Assembly: GCA_964610505.1 (NCBI GenBank)
Contig: CAZSXU010000002.1
Location: 124,001 to 188,000 of the forward strand
Reading direction: 5' to 3'
Length of the DNA: 64,000 nucleotides
DNA from: CAZSXU01 sp964610505
GTDB lineage: Bacteria; Arandabacterota; Arandabacteria; JAGLYR01
The translations under genes were made by a program, and so were the position numbers. The notes under the pieces are model-generated. The model searched no databases, was not told where the DNA came from, and was given only the letters and a program-made list of their open reading frames with translations. This document shows, in pieces, positions 54,575 through 63,346 of the stretch; the first letter of the stretch is position 1; every line of letters starts with the position of its first letter.

Positions 54575-54717
54575 AATGAGCTCGGCAGTTGGGTGATTGG
54601 GTGCCGAGGAGTGGTAGGCGGCTACATACTTCGGGGGCATCGGGTCGGGCGAAAAGCCCCAACGCGCCGGGAGAGGGCTCTCTCGGCGCTGATGCGGCCG
54701 TCCGGAACAGGCGCGGG

Positions 54718-54734
54718 TGGCACGGGACGTGCGA
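54718..54734 (+). promoter_or_regulatory. Sigma-54 promoter for the minor pilin genes
   Basis: TGGCACGGGACGTGCGA carries GG and GC exactly 10 bases apart and the TGGCAC and TGCGA ends shared with the pilM promoter. It lies 60 bases before the fimT start. Confidence 0.68.
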
Positions 54735-54793
54735 TGGAAACGGGTGGAACGCAGCCGGACCGTCTGAGGGTCCGAGGAGAAGGAAGCGGGACG

Positions 54794-55324
54794 ATGAGGA
54801 TCCGGAGACACAACGAAGTGGATGTTGAATCCGCTCGAACGGCGATCGGCCGTAAGACGACGGACGGTTTTTCCGTCGTGGAGCTGCTGGTGGTCATCTC
54901 GGTGGTGGGTGTGATCCTCGCCTTCAGCTTCGTTTCGCTGCAACAGGGGATGCCGGGACACCAGCTACAGGGGACCTCAACGAAACTGGCCTCGGAGCTG
55001 CGTCTGGCCCGGCAGAAGGCCGTGACCGAGAACAACAACTACACCATCACGTTCGACCCGGCCAGCGAGAGCTACGAGATCTGGGACGATGATGAGAGCG
55101 ACGGCTATCGTTCGTCGGGCGAGGAGGTCCGGGTCCTTCCCCTGCCGCAGGGAGTTCAGTTCGGGACGATCAATATCGGGGCGTCCAACGCGTTGACCTT
55201 CCGCCCGAACGGAAGTGCGGACAAGGGGGGATATGTCGACCTCTACACGGACTGTCCGGTTCGAAGGCGGGTTGAAGTCGTGAGGGCGACCGGGAACGTG
55301 ATCGAGAAGCGCGCGGGAAATTGA
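54794..55324 (+). CDS. FimT/GspH-like minor pilin
   Basis: The 176-residue prepilin has a long positively charged leader cut after G25, then FSVVELLVVISVVGVIL with glutamate at mature position 5, followed by a GspH/FimT-type domain (LASELRLARQKAVTENNNYTI). Such proteins prime or cap pili. FimT has been linked to DNA binding in other bacteria. ATG 54794 has GAGAAGGAAG upstream. The following gene starts 29 bases downstream. Confidence 0.88.
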   Translation: MRIRRHNEVDVESARTAIGRKTTDGFSVVELLVVISVVGVILAFSFVSLQQGMPGHQLQGTSTKLASELRLARQKAVTENNNYTITFDPASESYEIWDDDESDGYRSSGEEVRVLPLPQGVQFGTINIGASNALTFRPNGSADKGGYVDLYTDCPVRRRVEVVRATGNVIEKRAGN

Positions 55325-55353
55325 GAACACAGTTGCGGGCGAGGACAATGGTC

Positions 55354-55749
55354 ATGACCGAGCAAAGGCACAGAATTCGGCGGATGTTCGTAGAACACGG
55401 CGGTTTCAGCCTGATCGAAATTATGGTTGCCGTGGTCGTGTTCAGCATCGGCGTACTGGGCCTAGGGGCCCTCTTCCCCCTGGCGGTTCGAAACGTCAAC
55501 CAGGGCGCCATGATGACTCGCGCAACGCAGTTCGCCCATTCAAAGATGGAAGACCTGCTCGACGCAGGATTCGGCCATCTGGAATCGGGGACCGACACGC
55601 TGTCGGGAGAGTTCTACAGGACATGGTACGTGGCTCCGGACAGCCTGTGTGATGGGCTGGCGACGGCCCGGGTATCGGTACGCTGGTGGGGTGGGGGGAG
55701 TGAGCGACGAGTCAATCTCAGCAGTACGATGGAAACCAACATCGACTAG
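55354..55749 (+). CDS. PilV-like minor pilin
   Basis: The 131-residue prepilin is cut after G17 to give FSLIEIMVAVVVFSIGVLGLGAL, with glutamate at position 5. The next region (MTRATQFAHSKMEDLLDAGF) is typical of PilV. ATG 55354 has GAGGA eight bases upstream; earlier ATG 55348 and TTG 55321 are in frame but have worse spacing. The gene ends 16 bases before the PilW-like gene. Confidence 0.85.
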   Translation: MTEQRHRIRRMFVEHGGFSLIEIMVAVVVFSIGVLGLGALFPLAVRNVNQGAMMTRATQFAHSKMEDLLDAGFGHLESGTDTLSGEFYRTWYVAPDSLCDGLATARVSVRWWGGGSERRVNLSSTMETNID

Positions 55750-55765
55750 AAGAAGGCGATGCGGC

Positions 55766-58750
55766 ATGCGAACGCACAGAGCATCGGATCACAACCGGGG
55801 AATGCGCCGGAGCGAAGCGGGGATGACGCTGATCGAGACGATGGTCGCCGTGGCGCTTCTGGGTATCGTGGCGCTGGCTTTCTACCAGACGTATAACGAG
55901 AGCCAGAGGCATCTCCTCAAGGGTCAGGCCGTCATGGACATGCAACAGAACACGCGGGTCGCGCTGGAGACGATCGCCGGCGAGCTGCGGTCCGCGCGGT
56001 CGATCGAGGTGATGGAGGAAGACCGGGTATCCTTCGTGTCGGACCTCTTCACCACGGGGCAGACGCGCATGTTGATGGTCGACCTTGAGGACCGGGACGG
56101 CGATGGGAATACGGACGAGCTCCTTCTCCATCGGGAACCGGGTGACGACGGAAACGCCACGACCCAGACGGACGAGGTGGCTACATCGGTCGGCGGCCTT
56201 AGATTCCGGTATCTGAATTCACTGGACGGAGCATCCGAGGCCCAGGCCCCCAGCCAGATCCGCCGCGTCGAGGTTACCGTGAGCGGGCGGCTGCCGAATC
56301 AGTTCGCGGATTCCACCGAAATCAGTTTCTCCACCGTCGTGCGGCCGAGAAACCTGAGACTGCCCCAACCCCCGAACCCGGATGGAGACGCGCCTGCCGC
56401 CCCGACGAACGTGTACCTGGCGCCCACCTGCGGAGTTGTCGACATCACGTGGGATGCCAACACGGAAGACGATCTGGCCGGCTACAGGGTGTTCTACAAA
56501 ACCGGATCCAGTGGTGAACCTTACGCCGGGACCGGGGCCGCGCAGGGCTCGTCGCCGATCTTTGTGGGCAACCGCACGTCCTTCCAGCTGACCGGACTGG
56601 CTCCCGACGAGACCTACTACATCGTGCTGACGGCGGTTGACGTCTCGGCCAACGAGAGCGCGTATTCCCTGGAGCGCGTGACGATCCCCAACGATGGCTC
56701 CGCCCCTGGGGCGCCGACCGGAGTCGCTGCCGAGGTCGGCGGCGAGGACGCGCTCGTGGTGGCGTGGACGAAGAATCCCGAGGCGGATGTCGCCTTCTAT
56801 CGCGTGTACTACGACACGGATGAGAGCGGTCCGCCGTACGCGGAATCGGATTCGACGGGGATCGCCGGAATCCGTCTCGAGGGATTGGAGACCGGTTCCA
56901 CACACTACATCGCGGTTACCGCCGGTGACGAATGCGGAAACGAGAGCCCCTATTCGGAGGAAATCACCGCGGTTCCCAAGCCGTGCTCGGAAGACGCAAC
57001 GCCTCCGGCGGTTCCCCAGGGTCTGGATGGCACGGCCGGAGACTGCAAGGCCGTTTTGGATTGGTCGGCCAACACCGAGCCGGATCTCTCAACGTATCGC
57101 CTGTTCTACACCTGGGCATCAGGGGCGGATTCCGTGGATGTGGGGACGGGGACGCACTACGAACTCCATGGCTTGATCAATGAAACGGATTACACGTTCT
57201 GTCTGGCCGCAGTGGATGCGTGTGGCAACCGGAGCGGCAAGTCGGCCTCGATCGTCATTCGGCCCATGACCTGCGCCGGGGACGACGTTCCGCCCGCCGC
57301 GCCGAGTTTCGTGGTGGTCGAGGACGCACGTTCCGAGTACGGTGACGCGCTCATTCTCTCGTGGCTGCCCAGCGGCGATCCGGACTTGGCCGGCTACTGG
57401 GTTTACTACGGAAGCGCCTCTCACTCCTACGGCACCCCCATCGATGTCGGGAAAGAGGTCTTCCATGTCCTCGACGGCCTGGTTCCGGAGGAAACGTATT
57501 TCATATCGGTAGTGGCGTACGACCGGTGCGCGAATGCCAGTGGATATTCTCTGGAAGAAACCGGGGTTCCGACGTACGGGTGTACGTGCAATCCGACAGC
57601 ATTCTTTGTCTATCCCACGAACGGATCGATCCTTTATGACAACGTCCCCGTGGCCACCAGCGTAACCGGCTGCCCGGACCAAGTCGTGCTCAAGGTCGAA
57701 TTCCAAATCAACGGATTCCCGGAGAGAACTTGGCTGGAACCACCGTTCTCCTGCAGCTGGGATACGCAGCGGTGGCCGGACGGGTACTACCAGCTCGTTT
57801 TGTCGGCCACGGACAACCATGACTGCTGCGGGCAAGACACCATCGAGGTCTTGATCGACAACACGGGCACAGGCCCGGGATGCGTCCGGGTGGATCCCAC
57901 GGTTCCCGTTTCGCTCGGGGGCGCGTTCGACGAGGAAGTGAACTTCGGCATTCTGAACACGAGTGCCGTCCAGGCCTGCGACCTGACTGCGATCACGGCG
58001 GGTTGGACCTCAGAGACTCCGGAGCTGTCCGTTGCCCGCCTGCACCGGATTGAGATCCCGGCAGGGACGGAGGTCTGGGATGCGGGTCCGCTGGTCGACG
58101 ATGCGGCATCCAGCGGAGAGACCATCACCCTGGATTCTCCCTTTGCGTTGCCCGGCTCCGGAAAGGAGAGCGCTCGCTTCTTCTTCTGGCATGAGAATGG
58201 GGAGTGGAATCCCGGGGGGGCGGAGAACATGCCGATGTACGGGGCGACCATCAAGCTCCAGTCCGAGGTGTCGCCGTACCGCGTCTGCCCGGCGGATTCC
58301 TTCATCAGCGGCTGCACCATCGCCGTGACCCATCTGGAGGTCACCTCCTCGAGGCCTTACGAAACCGCCTACCTCGGGGTCGGAGACCGGTACTACACGG
58401 ATCGAAACTACGTCATCGAAGGTATCCCGGCGGGCTTCGAGGGATTGCAGTGGATCAAGACGGCCAACAACGACAAGTTGGAAGGCTCGGATTTCACCCT
58501 CGAATTCGACGTCGATCGCCGGGTGATGGTGTACATCGCGTTCGATCCCCGCGGGGATCCTCCGGCCTGGATCACGAATTACTACACGCCCGTGGGCCTC
58601 TCGATCGACGTGTCGGATAACCAGGTCGACGTGCTCAACCTGTGGGCTCGGGAGTATCCCGAAGGACATATCGCGCTCTCGGGGAACCGCGCTCCCGGGG
58701 CAGGTCTAGAGGTCAAAACGAACTACGTCGTGATCCTGGACTGCCGGTAA
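55766..58750 (+). CDS. Giant PilW-like minor pilin with fibronectin type III repeats
   Basis: The 994-residue protein starts as a prepilin: leader cut after G19, then MTLIETMVAVALLGIVAL with glutamate at mature position 5, and a PilW-like domain up to about residue 205. Four fibronectin type III domains follow (about 210-310, 315-405, 410-500, 505-600), each with a late CGN-type or AN-type loop (CGNES, CGNRS, CANAS), then an Ig-like domain and a C-terminal region of about 270 residues rich in aromatic residues. PilW proteins are normally some 250-350 residues. The extra domains suggest a pilus-tip adhesin or surface-exposed pilin. It is 16 bases after the PilV-like gene. Confidence 0.83.
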   Translation: MRTHRASDHNRGMRRSEAGMTLIETMVAVALLGIVALAFYQTYNESQRHLLKGQAVMDMQQNTRVALETIAGELRSARSIEVMEEDRVSFVSDLFTTGQTRMLMVDLEDRDGDGNTDELLLHREPGDDGNATTQTDEVATSVGGLRFRYLNSLDGASEAQAPSQIRRVEVTVSGRLPNQFADSTEISFSTVVRPRNLRLPQPPNPDGDAPAAPTNVYLAPTCGVVDITWDANTEDDLAGYRVFYKTGSSGEPYAGTGAAQGSSPIFVGNRTSFQLTGLAPDETYYIVLTAVDVSANESAYSLERVTIPNDGSAPGAPTGVAAEVGGEDALVVAWTKNPEADVAFYRVYYDTDESGPPYAESDSTGIAGIRLEGLETGSTHYIAVTAGDECGNESPYSEEITAVPKPCSEDATPPAVPQGLDGTAGDCKAVLDWSANTEPDLSTYRLFYTWASGADSVDVGTGTHYELHGLINETDYTFCLAAVDACGNRSGKSASIVIRPMTCAGDDVPPAAPSFVVVEDARSEYGDALILSWLPSGDPDLAGYWVYYGSASHSYGTPIDVGKEVFHVLDGLVPEETYFISVVAYDRCANASGYSLEETGVPTYGCTCNPTAFFVYPTNGSILYDNVPVATSVTGCPDQVVLKVEFQINGFPERTWLEPPFSCSWDTQRWPDGYYQLVLSATDNHDCCGQDTIEVLIDNTGTGPGCVRVDPTVPVSLGGAFDEEVNFGILNTSAVQACDLTAITAGWTSETPELSVARLHRIEIPAGTEVWDAGPLVDDAASSGETITLDSPFALPGSGKESARFFFWHENGEWNPGGAENMPMYGATIKLQSEVSPYRVCPADSFISGCTIAVTHLEVTSSRPYETAYLGVGDRYYTDRNYVIEGIPAGFEGLQWIKTANNDKLEGSDFTLEFDVDRRVMVYIAFDPRGDPPAWITNYYTPVGLSIDVSDNQVDVLNLWAREYPEGHIALSGNRAPGAGLEVKTNYVVILDCR

Positions 58751-58774
58751 CCGAGCGTGTGAGGAGGGATTCAC

Positions 58775-60571
58775 GTGGACATGCATCGTGTTCGACGGAG
58801 TTGCAGGCGACTGCGGGAAGAGCAGAGCGGCATTGCGCTCGTGATTGCGCTCTCTCTCCTCGCGGCCATGAGTATCCTCGGGGCACTGTATGTGGCGCTC
58901 TCGGCGACGGAGAGCCAGATTGCCGTCAACGAGAATCTGGCGACCAAGGCGCTCATGATGGCGGAGACTGGATGGAACGTGGCGTTCAAGGAGTTCGCCA
59001 ACGTCAACTTCAACGACTATACCCATAACGCGAACCTGAGCTATCCGCCGACCTCATACCTGGAGTGGATTACGGTTCCCAATATCGTGGTCGACAATGC
59101 GGAAAACAACGGTCTCCGGGACGAGAGGAACAACGGAGATTTCGTCTGGGAGTGGCAACCGGGCGATGCCAATATGTCACTCTCCGGAACGAACCTCCCC
59201 GAGTCGTTCCGGTTCAAGATCTATCCGAGGACCGCTGAGGCAGGTGAGGACGAATTCTACGTCGAGGCCACGGGGCGCGTCGGGAACGCCACACGAATCC
59301 TCCGGATCGGTGTGTTCAAGGATTCCGGATACGACTACGCCATCTTCTCGGATGGCGATATGGGCGAGTTTACGCGCGGTCGTGATCAGACCATCGGCGG
59401 CCGCATTCACGCCAACGGGGACATCTGTTTCCGCCCGGAATCCGGCCAGACGCTGAGCATCGTCACGGAGGGACTCACCTGCACGGGGCAGATGATCCGA
59501 TCCCGGGACGTCTGGGGCCGCGACGCACCGCCAGGGTCGACGGTCGAAATCAAGGACGGCGACGGGGTGTGGCAAGAAATGGAGGGGGGCGATCCCGGAA
59601 CGGCCTTCGACAGCGAGAACGCGGCGTGGACGGACGCGGATTCCACAAACGGAATCGAAGGCGCTCTCGAGAAATGGGACGGCATCGTGCGGGACGGCCA
59701 ACTCGGGGGAGAGTACATCAAGCCTCCCGATCTGTCCGCCATGGAAACCGGCGGGTACTTCGAGAGGAAGGCGGCACTTCGGATTCACGGCGGCGATTCA
59801 CAGACCACGTCATCGGGTGTTGAGATCAGCGATGACTTGGGGGACGCGATCAAAGAGGTCACATTCTACAACGCGAATCTGGACGAGTACGTTACCGTCC
59901 AGGAAATCGACGTCGCCGCACTGAGCGCTTCGGGATATTTCCCCTCCAACGGTCTTCTGTTCGCGGACCGGCCGATCCGGCTCTCGAACGCCGATGAGCT
60001 GCTCTCGCCACTGACCGTCGTGGCGAGTAACTCGGTGTATACCAAGGGAAATTTCAACTCCGTGGACAAGAAACCGGCCTCCATTCTCACCACGGGCCGG
60101 GTCTGGCACGTGTCCTCGAGCTGGAAGGACGAGGAGGAGTACACCAAGGGAGATCTCACCAAACGGCAGGCGAGTAACGGGACGACGACGATCAACGCGG
60201 CGATCGTGGACGCCGTGCCTGTCGTCAACGAAGCCAACTGGGCGGATCTGGACGGAGACGGCACTCCCGATGGATATTCCGGAGACTGCTGGGCGAACTC
60301 GGATTTCCTCCTGGAGGTCTGGGGCGGAGGGCCCGAACGAATGCTCGTGAAGCGGGGATCCATCATGCACCTCCAGAAGGCGAACATGGCCGACGACCCC
60401 GAGACAAACATCCTGGACGAGCCCGGAGAGATCGCCTGGCAGAAGCACAGTCACTACATGCCGCCGGTACGCGACTACGCATACGATCCGGATCTCGAGA
60501 GCCCGTGGAATCAGCCGCCCTTTGCTCTCTACGTGGCCAAGGTGTTCTCGTGGGAGGAAGTCGTCCCATAG
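58775..60571 (+). CDS. PilX-like minor pilin, large
   Basis: The 598-residue protein begins with a charged leader cut after G19 and a hydrophobic stretch IALVIALSLLAAMSILGALY, then ATESQIAVNENLATKALMMAETGW, the PilX-type helix. Mature position 5 is isoleucine rather than glutamate, as in GspK-type pseudopilins. The long C-terminal part (about residues 100-598) contains glycine- and aspartate-rich segments with no clear family. It follows the PilW-like gene by 24 bases; GTG 58775 has GAGGAGGG just upstream. Confidence 0.78.
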   Translation: MDMHRVRRSCRRLREEQSGIALVIALSLLAAMSILGALYVALSATESQIAVNENLATKALMMAETGWNVAFKEFANVNFNDYTHNANLSYPPTSYLEWITVPNIVVDNAENNGLRDERNNGDFVWEWQPGDANMSLSGTNLPESFRFKIYPRTAEAGEDEFYVEATGRVGNATRILRIGVFKDSGYDYAIFSDGDMGEFTRGRDQTIGGRIHANGDICFRPESGQTLSIVTEGLTCTGQMIRSRDVWGRDAPPGSTVEIKDGDGVWQEMEGGDPGTAFDSENAAWTDADSTNGIEGALEKWDGIVRDGQLGGEYIKPPDLSAMETGGYFERKAALRIHGGDSQTTSSGVEISDDLGDAIKEVTFYNANLDEYVTVQEIDVAALSASGYFPSNGLLFADRPIRLSNADELLSPLTVVASNSVYTKGNFNSVDKKPASILTTGRVWHVSSSWKDEEEYTKGDLTKRQASNGTTTINAAIVDAVPVVNEANWADLDGDGTPDGYSGDCWANSDFLLEVWGGGPERMLVKRGSIMHLQKANMADDPETNILDEPGEIAWQKHSHYMPPVRDYAYDPDLESPWNQPPFALYVAKVFSWEEVVP

Positions 60572-60584
60572 GTGTGTGCGGCCC

Positions 60585-60619
60585 CGTGCAATCTGCAATC
60601 GGATTGCGCAAAGTGCACG
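60585..60619. promoter_or_regulatory. Nested inverted repeat, candidate activator-binding site upstream of pilM
   Basis: CGTGCA at 60585-60590 pairs with TGCACG at 60614-60619, and inside it GCAATC at 60595-60600 pairs with GATTGC at 60602-60607, all centred on 60601. The element ends about 120 bases upstream of the -24 box. It also contains the GCAAAGTG sequence found upstream of pilB. An AT-rich stretch follows at about 60670-60720, between element and promoter. Confidence 0.45.
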
Positions 60620-60739
60620 ATGAAACGGGAGAGGGCACGAAAGACAATCGGGAAGATCCGGCGAGGGATACGATGGTAGTTCATTTAACCGCAAATCGAT
60701 ACGTAGTTTATATCATGTGTTCTCTGAGGTCTAGACTCG

Positions 60740-60756
60740 TGGCACACAAGCTGCGA
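60740..60756 (+). promoter_or_regulatory. Sigma-54 promoter for the pilM operon
   Basis: TGGCACACAAGCTGCGA has GG at 60741-60742 and GC at 60753-60754 with 10 bases between. The palindrome GTCTAGAC lies directly upstream at 60729-60736. The predicted start of transcription is near 60766. Confidence 0.72.
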
Positions 60757-60781
60757 TATTCGGGATAGAGCATCTCGCGTT

Positions 60782-60851
60782 GGGCTGCCGGGCGCAAAAC
60801 ACATCATGAGCGGAACTTGGTCGGAAAACTGGTCGAGTCGCTCGGCAGCCC
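60782..60851 (+). promoter_or_regulatory. Structured 5' leader of pilM
   Basis: GGGCTGCCG at 60782-60790 pairs with CGGCAGCCC at 60843-60851 over nine perfect base pairs, and an inner GAGCG pairs with CGCTC. The closed region of about 50 bases contains two similar segments, ACTTGGTC and ACTGGTC. It starts about 15 bases after the predicted transcript start and ends 27 bases before pilM. It does not match the GEMM-I cyclic-di-GMP riboswitch signature. Confidence 0.45.
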
Positions 60852-60877
60852 TCCACCACCCTTAACGACAGCAGGCC

Positions 60878-62131
60878 ATGTTCCTAGACAAACTGAAGAC
60901 CAGACTCAGCGGGCTGCGGGGGGGGCGTTCGATCCCGAATCCCATCCCGGACGCCGGCGATGACACCTCCGACGAACGGCCCGAATCTCCGAAGAGAAGC
61001 GTCCTTCGAAGGGCACGCGTTCGTGAAGTCTTCTTGCGGCTTGCCCAGCTGACCTGGGTGAAGGAGCTGTACGGCATCGCGAGCCTTGTGACCCGCCGGC
61101 AGACGAAGCCCGTGTACGGTGTGGATATCGGCTCGACCAGCATCAAGATTCTGAGACTGACCGACGAGGAGGGGGATCTCCAGATCACGGCCGCGGCGAT
61201 GGCCGAGGTCCCGGAGGGGGCCATCGTGGACGGCGAGGTGAAGGATCAGGATGCGGTCGTGAGCGCCATCGAAGTCGCGATGGGGGAGCACGATATGGAA
61301 CCCGGGCTCGCCGTGACGGGCCTCGGGGGGCGAGCCGTGATCGTGAAGAAGATCTCGATGGACAACACGGACCCGGACTTTGCTCGAGAAACCCTGGCCT
61401 ACGACGCCGCCGAGCACATCCCGTTTGAACCCGGCGAGGTCTGCCTCGATCTCCATATCATGGATGCGCCGGCCGATGCAGAGAGCATGGATGTTCTGCT
61501 GGTCGCGGCCAAGAGACCGTTGGTCGATCTGCAGGCGGACATCCTCTCCGCCGCCGGTCTCACGCCGGCCATCATCGACGTGGACACGTTTGCCCTGTCG
61601 AACGCCTACTTGGTGAACTACGAACCTTCCCCGGACGAGAACGTCGCCATCCTCAACATCGGCAACTACGTGACCAACATCTCCGTGATCCAGGGAGAGG
61701 TCCCGTGGGTCATGCGGGATCTCGCCATCGGGATCGGCACGTTTCTCGAGAAGATCCAGGAGACCCTCTCGGTTGAGAGGGCGAGGGCCAAGGATGTTCT
61801 GTTCGGGTCGCCCGAGCGGGGCGACGCGGTTCTCCCGAACATCGTGGCCGAGGTCGGCGGTGAGCTGGTGGGTGAGATTGAACGCTCCCTGGCATTCGCG
61901 GACTCCGGTGGGGACGCCGGAATTCTCAACCGGATGATCCTGGCGGGAGGGGGGAGCGGAATCCTGGGGTTGAGGGACTTGCTGGCCGAGAGGCTGGCAA
62001 TCCCCGTGGAGATCGCCAATCCGTTCCGGAAACTGGTCTGGAGCAACGAAATGCTGGTTGGAGCGCCCGAAGATCTGGCGCCTCACTTCATGGTCGCCAC
62101 GGGGTTGGCGCTGAGAGGAGTCAAAAACTAG
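60878..62131 (+). CDS. pilM: Type IV pilus assembly protein PilM
   Basis: PilM is a cytoplasmic actin-like ATPase that binds PilN and links the alignment complex to the inner membrane. The 417-residue protein has an extra charged N-terminal segment of about 75 residues, then the actin-like core starting GVDIGSTSIKIL at about 81, with NIGNYVTNISVI and AGGGSGILGLRDLL as the nucleotide-binding motifs. The core is of normal PilM length. pilN starts one base after the stop. It has its own sigma-54 promoter. Confidence 0.95.
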   Translation: MFLDKLKTRLSGLRGGRSIPNPIPDAGDDTSDERPESPKRSVLRRARVREVFLRLAQLTWVKELYGIASLVTRRQTKPVYGVDIGSTSIKILRLTDEEGDLQITAAAMAEVPEGAIVDGEVKDQDAVVSAIEVAMGEHDMEPGLAVTGLGGRAVIVKKISMDNTDPDFARETLAYDAAEHIPFEPGEVCLDLHIMDAPADAESMDVLLVAAKRPLVDLQADILSAAGLTPAIIDVDTFALSNAYLVNYEPSPDENVAILNIGNYVTNISVIQGEVPWVMRDLAIGIGTFLEKIQETLSVERARAKDVLFGSPERGDAVLPNIVAEVGGELVGEIERSLAFADSGGDAGILNRMILAGGGSGILGLRDLLAERLAIPVEIANPFRKLVWSNEMLVGAPEDLAPHFMVATGLALRGVKN

Positions 62132-62132
62132 C

Positions 62133-62684
62133 GTGTTCCGGATTAACCTGCTTCCCGAGGAGGCCCGTCCCCAGATGAGGGGCGGATTGCGCGTGCGGCG
62201 CGGCATGTTGCTGACGCTGGCGTCGCTCGGTATCGTCCTGGTTTCGGTGGTGGGAACCGCCAGCTGGCAGGCACGGTCCATCAGCCGGCTTGAGACCCAG
62301 GCGGTCGATCTGCGAGCCGAGGCGGAACGGTACGCCCCCCAGATCCATCTCGTGAAACAACTCCGTTCCAAGAAGTCGGACCTGGAGAAGCGGCTGGGCG
62401 TGATCCATCAGCTCGATGAGAATCGAGGACTGAGGATCGCGGTCATGGACGATCTGTCCAGCGCCTTGCCCGAGTACGTCTGGCTCACTTCCTTCCTGGA
62501 GTCGGAGAGCACCATCACGGTGGAGGGGGCGGCGTTCTCTTCGCTGGCCGTCTTTGAGTTCATGGTGGACCTGGAATCGATGCCGCGGTTTGCCGGTGTG
62601 GAGCTGAGCAATCTAAAGCGTGCGAGTCAAGGCGAGGACGAGGTCACCCGGTTTACCCTGAAGACAAGACTGGTGGGGGGATAA
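62133..62684 (+). CDS. pilN: Type IV pilus assembly protein PilN
   Basis: The 183-residue protein starts with the PilM-binding motif INLLPEEARP, followed by one transmembrane helix (about residues 25-45), a coiled coil and a small ferredoxin-like periplasmic domain. PilN pairs with PilO and binds PilM on the cytoplasmic side. GTG 62133 starts one base after pilM, so translation is probably coupled. Confidence 0.93.
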   Translation: MFRINLLPEEARPQMRGGLRVRRGMLLTLASLGIVLVSVVGTASWQARSISRLETQAVDLRAEAERYAPQIHLVKQLRSKKSDLEKRLGVIHQLDENRGLRIAVMDDLSSALPEYVWLTSFLESESTITVEGAAFSSLAVFEFMVDLESMPRFAGVELSNLKRASQGEDEVTRFTLKTRLVGG

Positions 62685-62691
62685 GCGAACC

Positions 62692-63336
62692 ATGGCGGTT
62701 GATCTGAAAGATCCCTTCGTTCAGAGGGCGATGCTGGCGGGCCTCGGTCTGGCGGGCGTCCTCTATCTGTTCTTCGGGACGTCGGTTCTCCCGATGTGCT
62801 ACAAGCCGCAGGCGGCAAAGGCGAGAGAGATCCGTGCGGAAGTGGACCGCGTGAGCGCGGACGTGGTCCGGGCCAAACAAACGGCGCAGGGTTTGACCTC
62901 GCTTCAGACGCAGTACGCCGAGCTGGAGGAAAGCTGGGCTCGCGCCCAGGCGATGCTGCCTGAGAAGAGTGAGATTCCCGACTTCCTGACGGGAGTCACC
63001 AAGTCGGCGCTGGACTGCGGATTGGACGTCCTCATGTTTGAACCGAAGAAGGCGGTCCGCTACGAGTTCTACAGCGAGAGCCCCGTCGCGATGAGGGTGG
63101 CGGGACGGTACCACCAGGCCGGGGAGTTTCTGGCCCGGGTGGCGAACCTCTCGAGACTCGTGAACGTCGAGAGAGTCCAGATTCGTGAGAGAACGGGTTC
63201 CGAGGATGAGGGGAATACGGTGGAAATGGAGCTGGTCCTCTCGGCGTATACCCTCGAGCAGGGACCGCCTCCTTCCCAGGCAGCGGCGGGTTCCGAAGCA
63301 TCGGCGGGTTCGACCCGCTCGACCAAGGCGCACTAG
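62692..63336 (+). CDS. pilO: Type IV pilus assembly protein PilO
   Basis: The 214-residue protein has one membrane anchor (about residues 14-33), a coiled coil and a ferredoxin-like domain (ESPVAMRVAGRYHQAGEFLARVANLSRLVNVERVQI, shown only as the segment type near residues 125-160). It forms the PilN/PilO dimer that transmits to the secretin. pilN precedes it by seven bases. The tail is alanine- and serine-rich. Confidence 0.92.
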   Translation: MAVDLKDPFVQRAMLAGLGLAGVLYLFFGTSVLPMCYKPQAAKAREIRAEVDRVSADVVRAKQTAQGLTSLQTQYAELEESWARAQAMLPEKSEIPDFLTGVTKSALDCGLDVLMFEPKKAVRYEFYSESPVAMRVAGRYHQAGEFLARVANLSRLVNVERVQIRERTGSEDEGNTVEMELVLSAYTLEQGPPPSQAAAGSEASAGSTRSTKAH

Positions 63337-63346
63337 AGGACGAATC

